Origin: Myxococcales bacterium
Lineage (GTDB): Bacteria > Myxococcota_A > Polyangia > Polyangiales > Houyiibacteriaceae
DNA length: 5,071 nucleotides
Assembly: GCA_030622585.1 (NCBI GenBank)
Contig: JAUXFZ010000240.1
Span: forward strand, 1 to 5,071
Direction: 5' to 3'
This document shows positions 1 to 5,071 of the stretch, piece after piece. The notes below the pieces were generated by a model, which was not told where the DNA came from, ran no database searches, and worked only from the letters and a program-made list of their open reading frames with translations. A program made the position numbers and the translations under genes. The stretch's first letter is position 1; the number at the start of each line of letters is the position of its first letter.

Positions 1-66
1 GGGGCAAACGCGGATTGCGTTGGGTGTCACGACGGTGAGCACACGCGATCCGAGATGGACCCCTAG
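1..66 (+). CDS. C-terminal part of a multihaem c-type cytochrome (5' end outside window), ending at an in-frame TAG
   Basis: Read from base 1, the frame gives 21 residues containing one covalent haem-c motif (CVGCH, bases 16-30) followed by an acidic/basic tail (DGEHTRSEMDP) and a TAG at 64-66. The gene enters from outside the window, so its start and size are unknown. CxxCH motifs bind haem through two thioethers with His as proximal ligand; such proteins act in the periplasm or on the cell surface. The same frame continues after the TAG with a second haem motif (see the next entry), so this stop looks premature and the gene may be broken, miscalled or read through. It converges on the flavoprotein gene at 144-1457. 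I am fairly sure of the cytochrome identity and unsure which stop is used. Confidence 0.6.
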   Translation, partial: GANADCVGCHDGEHTRSEMDP

Positions 67-147
67 CACGACGAGGAACCTGACTACCCGCAGGGCGCTG
101 CGCCTCCCAACTTCTGCTTGGACTGCCATCCCGACGGCACGGACTAG
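67..147 (+). pseudogene. In-frame continuation of the cytochrome after the TAG, with a second CxxCH
   Basis: Directly after the TAG at 64-66 the same frame stays open for 26 codons and encodes a second haem-c motif (CLDCH, bases 115-129) followed by PDGTD and a TAG at 145-147. A second haem motif in the same frame, and a natural-looking short C-terminus after it, suggest that this is the true end of the upstream cytochrome. The TAG at 64-66 would then be a single-base change (for example from AAG or CAG), a sequencing error, or a read-through site. There is no start codon or ribosome binding site of its own, so it is not an independent gene. Its final TAG overlaps the stop of the opposing flavoprotein gene. 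Confidence 0.5.
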
Positions 148-1457
148 GCTTCGCCGTATTTCGTGACGATCTCGATGCCGACGTCTTGAAGCAGGGCCGT
201 CGGCGCCGTTCCACCGATCTGAATCACGAGGGCATCGTTTCGAACGGAGGACTGCTCGCCCGACGCATCGCGCAGGGTGACTCGGTCCTCGAAGATCTCC
301 TCGACCTGCGTCCCCATGAGCGCCGTGAGTCGTCCAGCCTCCACTTCAGCCGCGACGCGCTTGCGGTTCGGTTGACGACACCTCGCAAAATTGTTCTTCC
401 GGTAGCTGATCGTCACGGACGCGCATTTTCCCCCATCCAAAAGGGCAAAAGCCGATTCCACCGCTGCGTTTCCACCGCCGACGACCAGCACGTGCTGGTC
501 CTGAAACACATCCGGTTCGATGACTCGGTAGACCACTTTGGAGAGTTCCTCCCCGGGTACGTCGAGCTTGCGTGGAGAGCCACGGCGGCCGAGAGCCAAT
601 AGAACATTTGCAGTCTTGAAGACGCCGCCGGTGGAGGACACCAGCCAGCCGCCGTCGTCTGCGCGCTCAATCTTTTCGACCAACTCCCCGACGGCGACCT
701 GCAGGCCCGTTTTCTCCCTGATGTCTCCCCACAGCGCTACGAGCTGTTCCTTGCTCATTTTTCGTTTGGAGACACGCCCGTACACCGGGAAATCGAGGAA
801 GCCAGTCATGACCACTTTGGCTCGGGGATAGTGGGTGATGGTCCCGCCGAATGCTTCGCGTTCGAGCAGGAGCACGCGCAGACCGGCTTCCATCAAGCGT
901 AGCGTTGCACTCGTGCCGGCGGGTCCCGCGCCAACGACCAGCGCATCGAGAGAGTCGCCTGCTGCTCTGCGCTGCCCGGCAACGACATGGTCCGCCGCTT
1001 GCCGCCCCTGCGACACCGCATTTCGAATCAGTCCCATTCCGCCAAGCTCGCCAACGATGTACACGCCCGGTTGGTTCGTTTGAAAGTCGGGATCCACGTG
1101 GGGAAGCTCGAGCCCGCGCTTGGCCGTTCCAAACACCAAGTTGATCGCCTGAACGGGACATGCCGCAGCGCACGCGCCGTGCCCGATGCAACCGAGGGGA
1201 TTGGTCAGCACGCCCCTGCCGTTGACCACTGTGAGGACGCTTTTCTCCGGGCATGCGTACACGCACGCACCCGACCCGATGCAGCGGATCGGATCGATCA
1301 CTGGATGAATACTTGCCGGCACGATGTCGCCCATCGCGCGCAACTCTTCGAGCTCCTGGCGACCCGTTTCCGTGCGTCCCTGCTCCCTTTTTCGCCAGAA
1401 AAGGTTGAAAGCGAGGGCGAGTGCGACGATAGAGCCGAGTAGAATCCAGGTGGTCAT
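144..1457 (-). CDS. Membrane-anchored FAD/NAD(P)-binding oxidoreductase with two N-terminal Fe-S motifs
   Basis: The 437-residue protein has one N-terminal membrane helix (about residues 4-20) followed by WRKR, which places the rest in the cytosol. Next come two ferredoxin-like motifs, each with a changed second position: C59/S62/C65/C69-Pro and C90/H93/C96/C100-Pro. A thioredoxin-reductase-like pyridine nucleotide oxidoreductase fold follows, with an FAD GxGxxG at 176-181, a central ALGRRGSP at 288-294, an NAD(P) GxGxxA at 327-332 with R353 after the next strand, and a C-terminal IQIGG at 412-416. No CxxC dithiol is present, so it is not a disulfide reductase of the thioredoxin reductase type. 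The likely role is moving electrons between NAD(P)H, FAD and Fe-S centres to or from a membrane partner; the divergent cytochrome b gene is the obvious candidate. I chose the ATG at 1457 because an AAAAGGG lies 7 bases before it and the helix starts there. An upstream in-frame start at 1574 would add 39 non-conserved-looking residues and overlap the divergent gene. The family is clear; the exact reaction is not. Confidence 0.9.
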   Translation of the reverse strand: MTTWILLGSIVALALAFNLFWRKREQGRTETGRQELEELRAMGDIVPASIHPVIDPIRCIGSGACVYACPEKSVLTVVNGRGVLTNPLGCIGHGACAAACPVQAINLVFGTAKRGLELPHVDPDFQTNQPGVYIVGELGGMGLIRNAVSQGRQAADHVVAGQRRAAGDSLDALVVGAGPAGTSATLRLMEAGLRVLLLEREAFGGTITHYPRAKVVMTGFLDFPVYGRVSKRKMSKEQLVALWGDIREKTGLQVAVGELVEKIERADDGGWLVSSTGGVFKTANVLLALGRRGSPRKLDVPGEELSKVVYRVIEPDVFQDQHVLVVGGGNAAVESAFALLDGGKCASVTISYRKNNFARCRQPNRKRVAAEVEAGRLTALMGTQVEEIFEDRVTLRDASGEQSSVRNDALVIQIGGTAPTALLQDVGIEIVTKYGEA

Positions 1458-1464
1458 AGATTGG

Positions 1465-1471
1465 CCCTTTT
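1465..1471 (-). promoter_or_regulatory. Ribosome binding site of the flavoprotein gene
   Basis: On the minus strand this reads AAAAGGG, 7 bases before the ATG at 1457. It supports that start over the longer frame beginning at 1574. Confidence 0.5.
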
Positions 1472-1498
1472 GGCTGAACACCGGCCTTCTAGTATATG
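1470..1498 (+). promoter_or_regulatory. Candidate sigma-70-type promoter of the cytochrome b / multihaem operon
   Basis: A TTGGCT (1470-1475, 4 of 6 to TTGACA) is separated by 17 bases from TATATG (1493-1498, 4 of 6 to TATAAT). Transcription would begin near 1505, shortly before the GTG start at 1523. This is the most AT-rich part of the short gap between the divergent genes. The match is moderate and rests on the consensus alone. Confidence 0.35.
1491..1496 (-). promoter_or_regulatory. Candidate -10 element for the flavoprotein gene
   Basis: The minus strand reads TATACT here (5 of 6 to TATAAT), about 34 bases before the ATG at 1457. I see no good -35 hexamer at 16-18 bases, so the promoter would be weak or activator-dependent. 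It shares bases with the plus-strand -10 candidate at 1493-1498. Confidence 0.3.
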
Positions 1499-1522
1499 CT
1501 GCGAGTGTAACATGCACGTCGG

Positions 1523-2440
1523 GTGGGGACCCGTCGTCGGCACTGGGGGGCCGTGCGCGCGCAAGCACAAACAAGACCGAGAGGTCGCAAGAAGAGAGCT
1601 ACCGTCCTGTTCGTCGTTCTCGGGCTGTCCGTGGTCGCTTACGTGCTGTGGAGGTTCGGGGAGAGCTTCTATCTAGCCGACCTCGAATCGAGAGTTGACC
1701 ACAGCGCCTACGAAACGCTTCGACCGGGCGGTCTAGTCGGACACGGCTACGGCATCATCGGAACGATCCTGATCCTAGCCAACCTGCTCTACCTGGCACG
1801 CCGCCGCCTCGCGCGCTGGTCGCTCGGGTCGATGGCGACTTGGCTCAACCTCCACGTGTTCACCGGGCTCGTCGGTTCGCTCCTGATCCTGTTTCATTCC
1901 GCGTTCCAGTTTCGGACGCCCATCGCGCTCGTTACGGCGGTCAGTCTGGGCCTCGTGGTGGTGACGGGGATTGCGGGCCGATACCTCTACGCGTTGACAC
2001 CGCGTCCGGACCGCCCGGCGCTCGAGGACGCCCTGAGCTCACTGGACGAGCTGGCCCCCGGATGCAGCGCTCGCGTCTACCATGCGCTGGCGATCCATAA
2101 GGTGACACAGGTCGATACGCATCGATGGTTGCTCGCCAAGCTTGCTGCGGTTCCCAAGTGGGTCCGTGATGCACGCTCCCGCGGCTTCCTCGTCAGCTAC
2201 GTCATCGAAGATGCGCCCGTCGTCGGTGTGCTCGATCGTGGCGACCGTCGGCGCTTTCGGAAGGCCAAGAGAACCGTCCGCAAGTACGCCACACGTGAAG
2301 TCATCGCCGTTGGCGCCTCCTCCCTGCTCCAGTCGTGGCGAGGCTTCCATCGCCTGTTGGCGCTGATTCTGGTTCTCATCGTTCCAGTTCATATCGCCGT
2401 GGCCTGGATCTACGGGTACCGCTGGATTTTCTCGGAATGA
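1523..2440 (+). CDS. Five-helix di-haem cytochrome b-type membrane protein (ferric-reductase / cytochrome b-like)
   Basis: The 305-residue protein has predicted helices at about 27-43, 74-92, 107-128, 134-157 and 273-299. Helix 3 carries H111 and H125, and helix 5 carries H276 and H290; both pairs are exactly 14 residues apart (H-x13-H). This spacing is the bis-haem b ligand pattern of cytochrome bc-type cytochrome b and of ferric reductase/NADPH oxidase proteins. With the basic N-terminus inside, H111/H276 lie on the cytosolic face and H125/H290 on the periplasmic face, so two stacked haems could carry electrons across the membrane. A basic loop of about 110 residues (159-270) between helices 4 and 5 would be cytosolic; no flavin or NADPH domain is attached. 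It is the first gene of the operon. A TAA at 1508-1510 closes the frame upstream. GTG at 1523 is the longest start, GTG at 1553 is an alternative, and neither has a clear ribosome binding site. The exact family name is uncertain. Confidence 0.8.
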   Translation: MGTRRRHWGAVRAQAQTRPRGRKKRATVLFVVLGLSVVAYVLWRFGESFYLADLESRVDHSAYETLRPGGLVGHGYGIIGTILILANLLYLARRRLARWSLGSMATWLNLHVFTGLVGSLLILFHSAFQFRTPIALVTAVSLGLVVVTGIAGRYLYALTPRPDRPALEDALSSLDELAPGCSARVYHALAIHKVTQVDTHRWLLAKLAAVPKWVRDARSRGFLVSYVIEDAPVVGVLDRGDRRRFRKAKRTVRKYATREVIAVGASSLLQSWRGFHRLLALILVLIVPVHIAVAWIYGYRWIFSE

Positions 2441-4074
2441 CGGGGCGCATTACCGCCTTGATCGTCTTGGGCTGCTTGATGATCGTAGCTGCCGTTTCCG
2501 GAGTGCTGACACCTCGTCCAACCGGCGCCCAGTTCCTGTCCCCCGGAAAGCTCACCAGTGATCACGCGAACATCGATGGTGATGCGAACTGCGCCGAGTG
2601 CCACTCGACTGGCAGGCGGCTCGATACGAACGCCTGCCTTGGCTGCCACGATGACTTGGCTGGGCAGATACGGAAACAGGCGGGATTGCACGGACGTGAG
2701 TATCGCGGGGAAGAGTGCGGACGGTGTCACGTCGAGCATCTGGGGAGGGGCGCGAGGCTCGTCCGCTGGCCGGGTGGTGGGCGCGACCGTTTCGATCACC
2801 GCCAGTCGGGTTGGCCGCTCACGGGCGCACATGCTTCCGTTGGATGTGACGATTGTCATGACCGCCGAAACCGACGCGGCCACGCCACGTTTCTCGGACT
2901 AGAGACCTCCTGCACGTCGTGCCACGAGGACCCCCACAGCGATCGGTTTGGCGGGTCCGAATGCGTGTCCTGCCACAACGAAACCGATTGGACTCAGGTC
3001 ACCAATGTTCGGAAGAACCACCCTGGTCTGAGCCTCGCCGCTGGTCATGCAAAGACGAAGTGCGAAGCGTGTCATGACAAAGGAAACGTGCTTGCCCCCA
3101 GCGCCGGCTCGGAGTGTGTCGCTTGTCACGCTCAGGTTCACCAAGCGAAGTTCGGAGACCGATGTGAAAGCTGCCACGCCAGCATTCGCTGGTTCGGGCT
3201 GCCGAAGAAGATCGGACTGCGCGCTCATCCGAAGACCGCGTTTCCCCTCGAGGGTTCCCACCGCGACGTCGCGTGCAAGAGCTGTCATTCGCCAAAGCTC
3301 CCGGTGCAGAGGCGGTACAGGAGCTTGAAGTTTCAGCAATGTGGGGACTGCCATCGCGACGTTCATCGTGGCAGCCTCGGAACGACGGATTGCGCGAGCT
3401 GCCATGACGAGCATGGGTTTTGGCCAACGTTGTTCACCATCGAGCAGCACAGCCGAACCGAGTTCCCGCTGGACGGAAAGCATCAGTCCGTACGCTGCAC
3501 CGGCTGTCACCAGGGCACGCGGCCTCGCCACAACTTGGAGCTCAGGGCGCAGCGTTGCATCGACTGCCACGACAACCCCCATGGCGACCAGTTCGCAGTC
3601 GAAATGCGCGACGGCGGATGCGCCAGTTGCCACTCGGAGCGAGGCTGGGAGTCACCGCGGATCGACCACAGTGTCTGGCCGTTGACCGGCGCTCACACCG
3701 AAGCCGCCTGCGACAGTTGTCACAGCCCCTCGAGGCAAGACCGGCAGAGCGGCAAGGGGGCTACGTATAGCGGCGCGCCGCGTGAGTGTGGGGGCTGCCA
3801 CCGCGACGTTCACGCTGGGCAGTTTCGTCTCACTTCGCCCCAGCGCGAGTGCGATGGGTGTCACGTCACGGACGCGTTCGAGATCGAGGATTTCAACCAC
3901 GGGGAGCTCGCCGCCTATCCGCTCGAAGGTGCCCACGAGCAGCTCGAGTGCAAATCCTGTCACAGCAAGGCGCGTTTGCGAAGCGGGGCTCGGCCGGTGA
4001 GGTACAGGCTCGGTTACAGCGAGTGCGCAGATTGTCACGGCAATCCGCACGCCCGTAGAAAGGGGAAGCGATGA
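2437..4074 (+). CDS. Exported 20-haem c-type cytochrome built of tri-haem repeats
   Basis: The 545-residue protein begins with a hydrophobic segment (residues 5-24) that looks like a Sec signal peptide, possibly cut after TGA at 31, or an uncleaved anchor. It has exactly 20 CxxCH motifs, with first Cys at 52, 67, 94, 137, 159, 176, 209, 227, 243, 280, 302, 319, 354, 374, 395, 425, 451, 472, 505 and 530. The mature chain carries about one haem per 26 residues, a density typical of periplasmic or extracellular electron wires. From residue 119 on the pattern repeats every 71-80 residues: (F)xH, PLxGxH, haem, spacer, haem with DxH, haem with x4-W. The extra His residues are probable distal ligands. 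The last module stops after two haems. The ATG at 2437 overlaps the TGA of the cytochrome b gene and precedes the signal peptide; the frame is open further upstream, but that part lies inside the previous gene. No strong ribosome binding site is seen, so translation is probably coupled. It is of the broad cytochrome c3/multihaem class; I recognise no named orthologue. Confidence 0.92.
   Translation: MTGRITALIVLGCLMIVAAVSGVLTPRPTGAQFLSPGKLTSDHANIDGDANCAECHSTGRRLDTNACLGCHDDLAGQIRKQAGLHGREYRGEECGRCHVEHLGRGARLVRWPGGGRDRFDHRQSGWPLTGAHASVGCDDCHDRRNRRGHATFLGLETSCTSCHEDPHSDRFGGSECVSCHNETDWTQVTNVRKNHPGLSLAAGHAKTKCEACHDKGNVLAPSAGSECVACHAQVHQAKFGDRCESCHASIRWFGLPKKIGLRAHPKTAFPLEGSHRDVACKSCHSPKLPVQRRYRSLKFQQCGDCHRDVHRGSLGTTDCASCHDEHGFWPTLFTIEQHSRTEFPLDGKHQSVRCTGCHQGTRPRHNLELRAQRCIDCHDNPHGDQFAVEMRDGGCASCHSERGWESPRIDHSVWPLTGAHTEAACDSCHSPSRQDRQSGKGATYSGAPRECGGCHRDVHAGQFRLTSPQRECDGCHVTDAFEIEDFNHGELAAYPLEGAHEQLECKSCHSKARLRSGARPVRYRLGYSECADCHGNPHARRKGKR
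2815..4050 (+). repeat. Tandem tri-haem modules within the 20-haem cytochrome
   Basis: Six successive units begin at PLxGxH-like segments: residues 127, 198 (degenerate, SLAAGH), 270, 344, 415 and 495. Each is followed by CxxCH, a variable spacer, a second CxxCH usually with DxH or NPH, and a third CxxCH followed by a Trp (W185, W252, W329, W404; Phe at 481). The first-haem Cys period is 72, 71, 74, 71 and 80 residues. The sixth unit lacks its third haem. The repeats are clear at protein level but have diverged as DNA, so they reflect old internal duplication. Confidence 0.8.
4059..4066 (+). promoter_or_regulatory. Ribosome binding site of the 10-haem cytochrome
   Basis: AAAGGGGA ends 4-5 bases before the ATG at 4071. 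It lies inside the last codons of the 20-haem gene and supports that start. Confidence 0.55.
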
Positions 4075-4988
4075 GCCGCGCGATGTTCGTCGTGCTGTGT
4101 GTCGCCGTCCTGGCGGGGATTGCGGGCATCGCCGTGGCCAAAGATCCGGGACGCAAGGCGGCACGTTCCAAAGCCAGCAGCCACAATTCGATCACCGAGG
4201 GAATCGATTGCGGGAACTGCCACACTCCGGCGGGGTGGAAGATGACCGAGGGCAAAGCGGGGCAAGGCTTCGACCACTCCCGCACCGGTTTTCCGCTCAG
4301 CGGACGACACGCGTCTGCCCCTTGCAACCAATGCCATAGCGGCGAGCGCCGCGTGACCCGAGACTGCAGCAATTGTCACCGCGACCCACATCAATCCCGG
4401 TTGAGCGGCCGATGCAGCAGTTGCCACTCGTCGAGACGATGGGATGACACGCAGGCGTTTGAGATTCATCGACGAACACGTTTCCCACTCACCGGCATGC
4501 ATGCGCTCGCCGACTGCACCGAATGCCATCAGCGCAACGGAGAAAGGCAATGGACCACCGTTCCGAGCGCCTGCTTCGCCTGCCACGCTTCTGATTATCT
4601 CGATCCGAATGTCCACCCGAGCCACCGCGGTACCGCCACGTCACCGCCGTTTCCCCAAGATTGCTCGCAGTGCCACATGGCAAGCGCCTGGAGCCCCGCC
4701 TTCGTCGATCCCACCGCCATTGCAAGGGCATCGAGCAGTGCAGTTCGCGCCGGCCTCGGCGGGATGGTCATCCCAGCCAATCACGACAGGCACTTTCCTG
4801 TTTCGCGTGGGCCGCACCGCGGCGCGCCGTGCAATAGCTGCCACACTTCGTCCCGCACTCCTCGTCTGGTCCGCTGCGTCGGATGCCATGCGCACAACCC
4901 AGTCAAGCTTCAAGCCCAACACGGGCGGCGCGTCTCGAGCAGCGGTGGTGCGTGCCTGGGGTGCCATCCCGGAGGGACCGCTCGATGA
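4071..4988 (+). CDS. Exported 10-haem c-type cytochrome
   Basis: The 305-residue protein has a clear Sec signal peptide (hydrophobic residues 5-21, likely cut after AVA at 23). It has ten CxxCH motifs, with first Cys at 47, 85, 99, 115, 149, 168, 198, 254, 269 and 295. The motif at 47 is followed by x4-W (W56), like the third haem of each module in the preceding 20-haem protein. Three full tri-haem modules then follow (85/99/115, 149/168/198, 254/269/295), each led by FP(L/V)...H. A haem-poor, Ala/Ser-rich stretch (about 207-240) separates the last two modules. The start ATG overlaps the previous TGA and has a good ribosome binding site. It probably works in the periplasm or at the outer membrane beside the 20-haem protein, passing electrons to or from the cytochrome b. 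No named orthologue is recognised. Confidence 0.92.
   Translation: MSRAMFVVLCVAVLAGIAGIAVAKDPGRKAARSKASSHNSITEGIDCGNCHTPAGWKMTEGKAGQGFDHSRTGFPLSGRHASAPCNQCHSGERRVTRDCSNCHRDPHQSRLSGRCSSCHSSRRWDDTQAFEIHRRTRFPLTGMHALADCTECHQRNGERQWTTVPSACFACHASDYLDPNVHPSHRGTATSPPFPQDCSQCHMASAWSPAFVDPTAIARASSSAVRAGLGGMVIPANHDRHFPVSRGPHRGAPCNSCHTSSRTPRLVRCVGCHAHNPVKLQAQHGRRVSSSGGACLGCHPGGTAR
4971..4976 (+). promoter_or_regulatory. Ribosome binding site of the partial exported-protein gene
   Basis: GGAGGG lies 8 bases before the ATG at 4985, inside the end of the 10-haem gene. It is the strongest Shine-Dalgarno sequence in the operon and supports a real gene at the window edge. Confidence 0.6.
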
Positions 4989-5071
4989 AGCCGCGCTGGT
5001 CTGGTACGGCGTGGGCGCTGACCGCCCTCCTGGTGGCATCGGCCGCTGCGGGCGCGCCGTCCACGCGTAGA
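4985..5071 (+). CDS. N-terminus of an exported protein (signal peptide), truncated by window end
   Basis: The 29 visible codons encode a typical Sec signal peptide: MKPR, then a hydrophobic core (about residues 9-22, rich in Ala and Leu) and a probable cleavage site after AGA at 22-24. The ATG overlaps the TGA of the 10-haem gene (ATGA) and follows a good GGAGGG, so it is the fourth gene of the operon. The mature protein is not visible. Operons of this kind often continue with another cytochrome or an outer-membrane beta-barrel partner, but nothing in these residues shows which it is. Confidence 0.75.
   Translation, partial: MKPRWSGTAWALTALLVASAAAGAPSTRR

Noticed and set aside
64..66. Pyrrolysine or reassigned amber codon
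   Set aside because: TAG serves as the ordinary stop at 144-146 (minus) and 145-147 (plus), and no pyrrolysine genes are visible here.
148..170. Small inverted repeat GGCTTCGCC as a terminator
   Set aside because: The stem is only about 3-4 bp, lies inside the flavoprotein coding region and has no following T-tract on either strand.
667..1266. 199-codon minus-strand frame and several plus-strand frames over the flavoprotein gene
   Set aside because: They are other-frame readings of a well-supported gene in GC-rich DNA, with Arg/Ser-rich products and no domain signature.
1458..1574. N-terminal extension of the flavoprotein to a start at 1574
   Set aside because: It adds 39 residues with no motif before a normal membrane helix, would run through the divergent promoter region and overlap the plus-strand gene, while 1457 has a suitable ribosome binding site.
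1512..1676. ATG at 1512 as the start of the first operon gene
   Set aside because: It is in a different frame from the membrane protein and leads to a short Cys/Arg-rich product ending at 1676.
2335..2436. Upstream start of the 20-haem cytochrome at 2335
   Set aside because: This part lies within the last helix of the cytochrome b gene in another frame; starting at 2437 puts the signal peptide at the N-terminus and gives the same ATGA junction as the other genes.
2464..2475. Possible lipoprotein box (VLGC) in the 20-haem protein
   Set aside because: The Cys is at residue 13 and is followed by more hydrophobic residues, so the hydrophobic core would be too short; an ordinary signal peptide or anchor fits better.
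2899..3633. 244-codon open frame on the minus strand
   Set aside because: It lies fully opposite the haem-rich coding region. The repeated CxxCH codons keep stops out of this frame, and its protein is a low-complexity Ala/Val/Arg product with no motif.
2815..4985. Regularly spaced short DNA repeats as a possible CRISPR array
   Set aside because: The repeated words are codons for CxxCH and CHRDVH in an intact reading frame; spacing and sequence vary and there are no identical repeats.

Overview
The window is a compact electron-transfer locus from a GC-rich bacterium (roughly 60-65% GC by eye). High GC, many multihaem c-type cytochromes and the tandem PLxGxH...CxxCH module point towards an environmental Myxococcota/Deltaproteobacteria-type (or Acidobacteriota-like) lineage. 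This assignment is inference; no marker gene is present.

Layout. Positions 1-147 hold the 3' end of a plus-strand c-type cytochrome. Its reading frame is interrupted by a TAG at 64-66 but resumes with a second haem motif and stops at 145-147. Facing it is a minus-strand gene (144-1457) for a membrane-anchored flavoprotein with two iron-sulfur motifs and two Rossmann folds; the two genes meet tail to tail on a shared CTAG. A gap of about 65 bp (1458-1522) separates this gene from a divergent plus-strand operon and carries overlapping promoter-like elements for both directions. The operon reads: a five-helix membrane protein with two H-x13-H helices (di-haem b type), a 20-haem c-type cytochrome, a 10-haem c-type cytochrome, and the signal peptide of a further exported protein cut by the window end. 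All three operon junctions are 4-bp ATGA overlaps.

How the parts could work together (inference). The flavoprotein would take electrons from cytosolic NAD(P)H through FAD and its Fe-S centres. The di-haem b protein would carry them across the inner membrane, and the 20- and 10-haem proteins would spread them through the periplasm or towards the cell surface. The reverse direction is equally possible. Together the two cytochromes contain exactly 30 CxxCH motifs, which fall into ten consecutive tri-haem modules. The gene boundary lies inside module 7, as if one 30-haem wire had been divided between two polypeptides.

No RNA genes, mobile elements, CRISPR arrays or convincing terminators were seen. 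No stretch over 300 bases lacks a gene.
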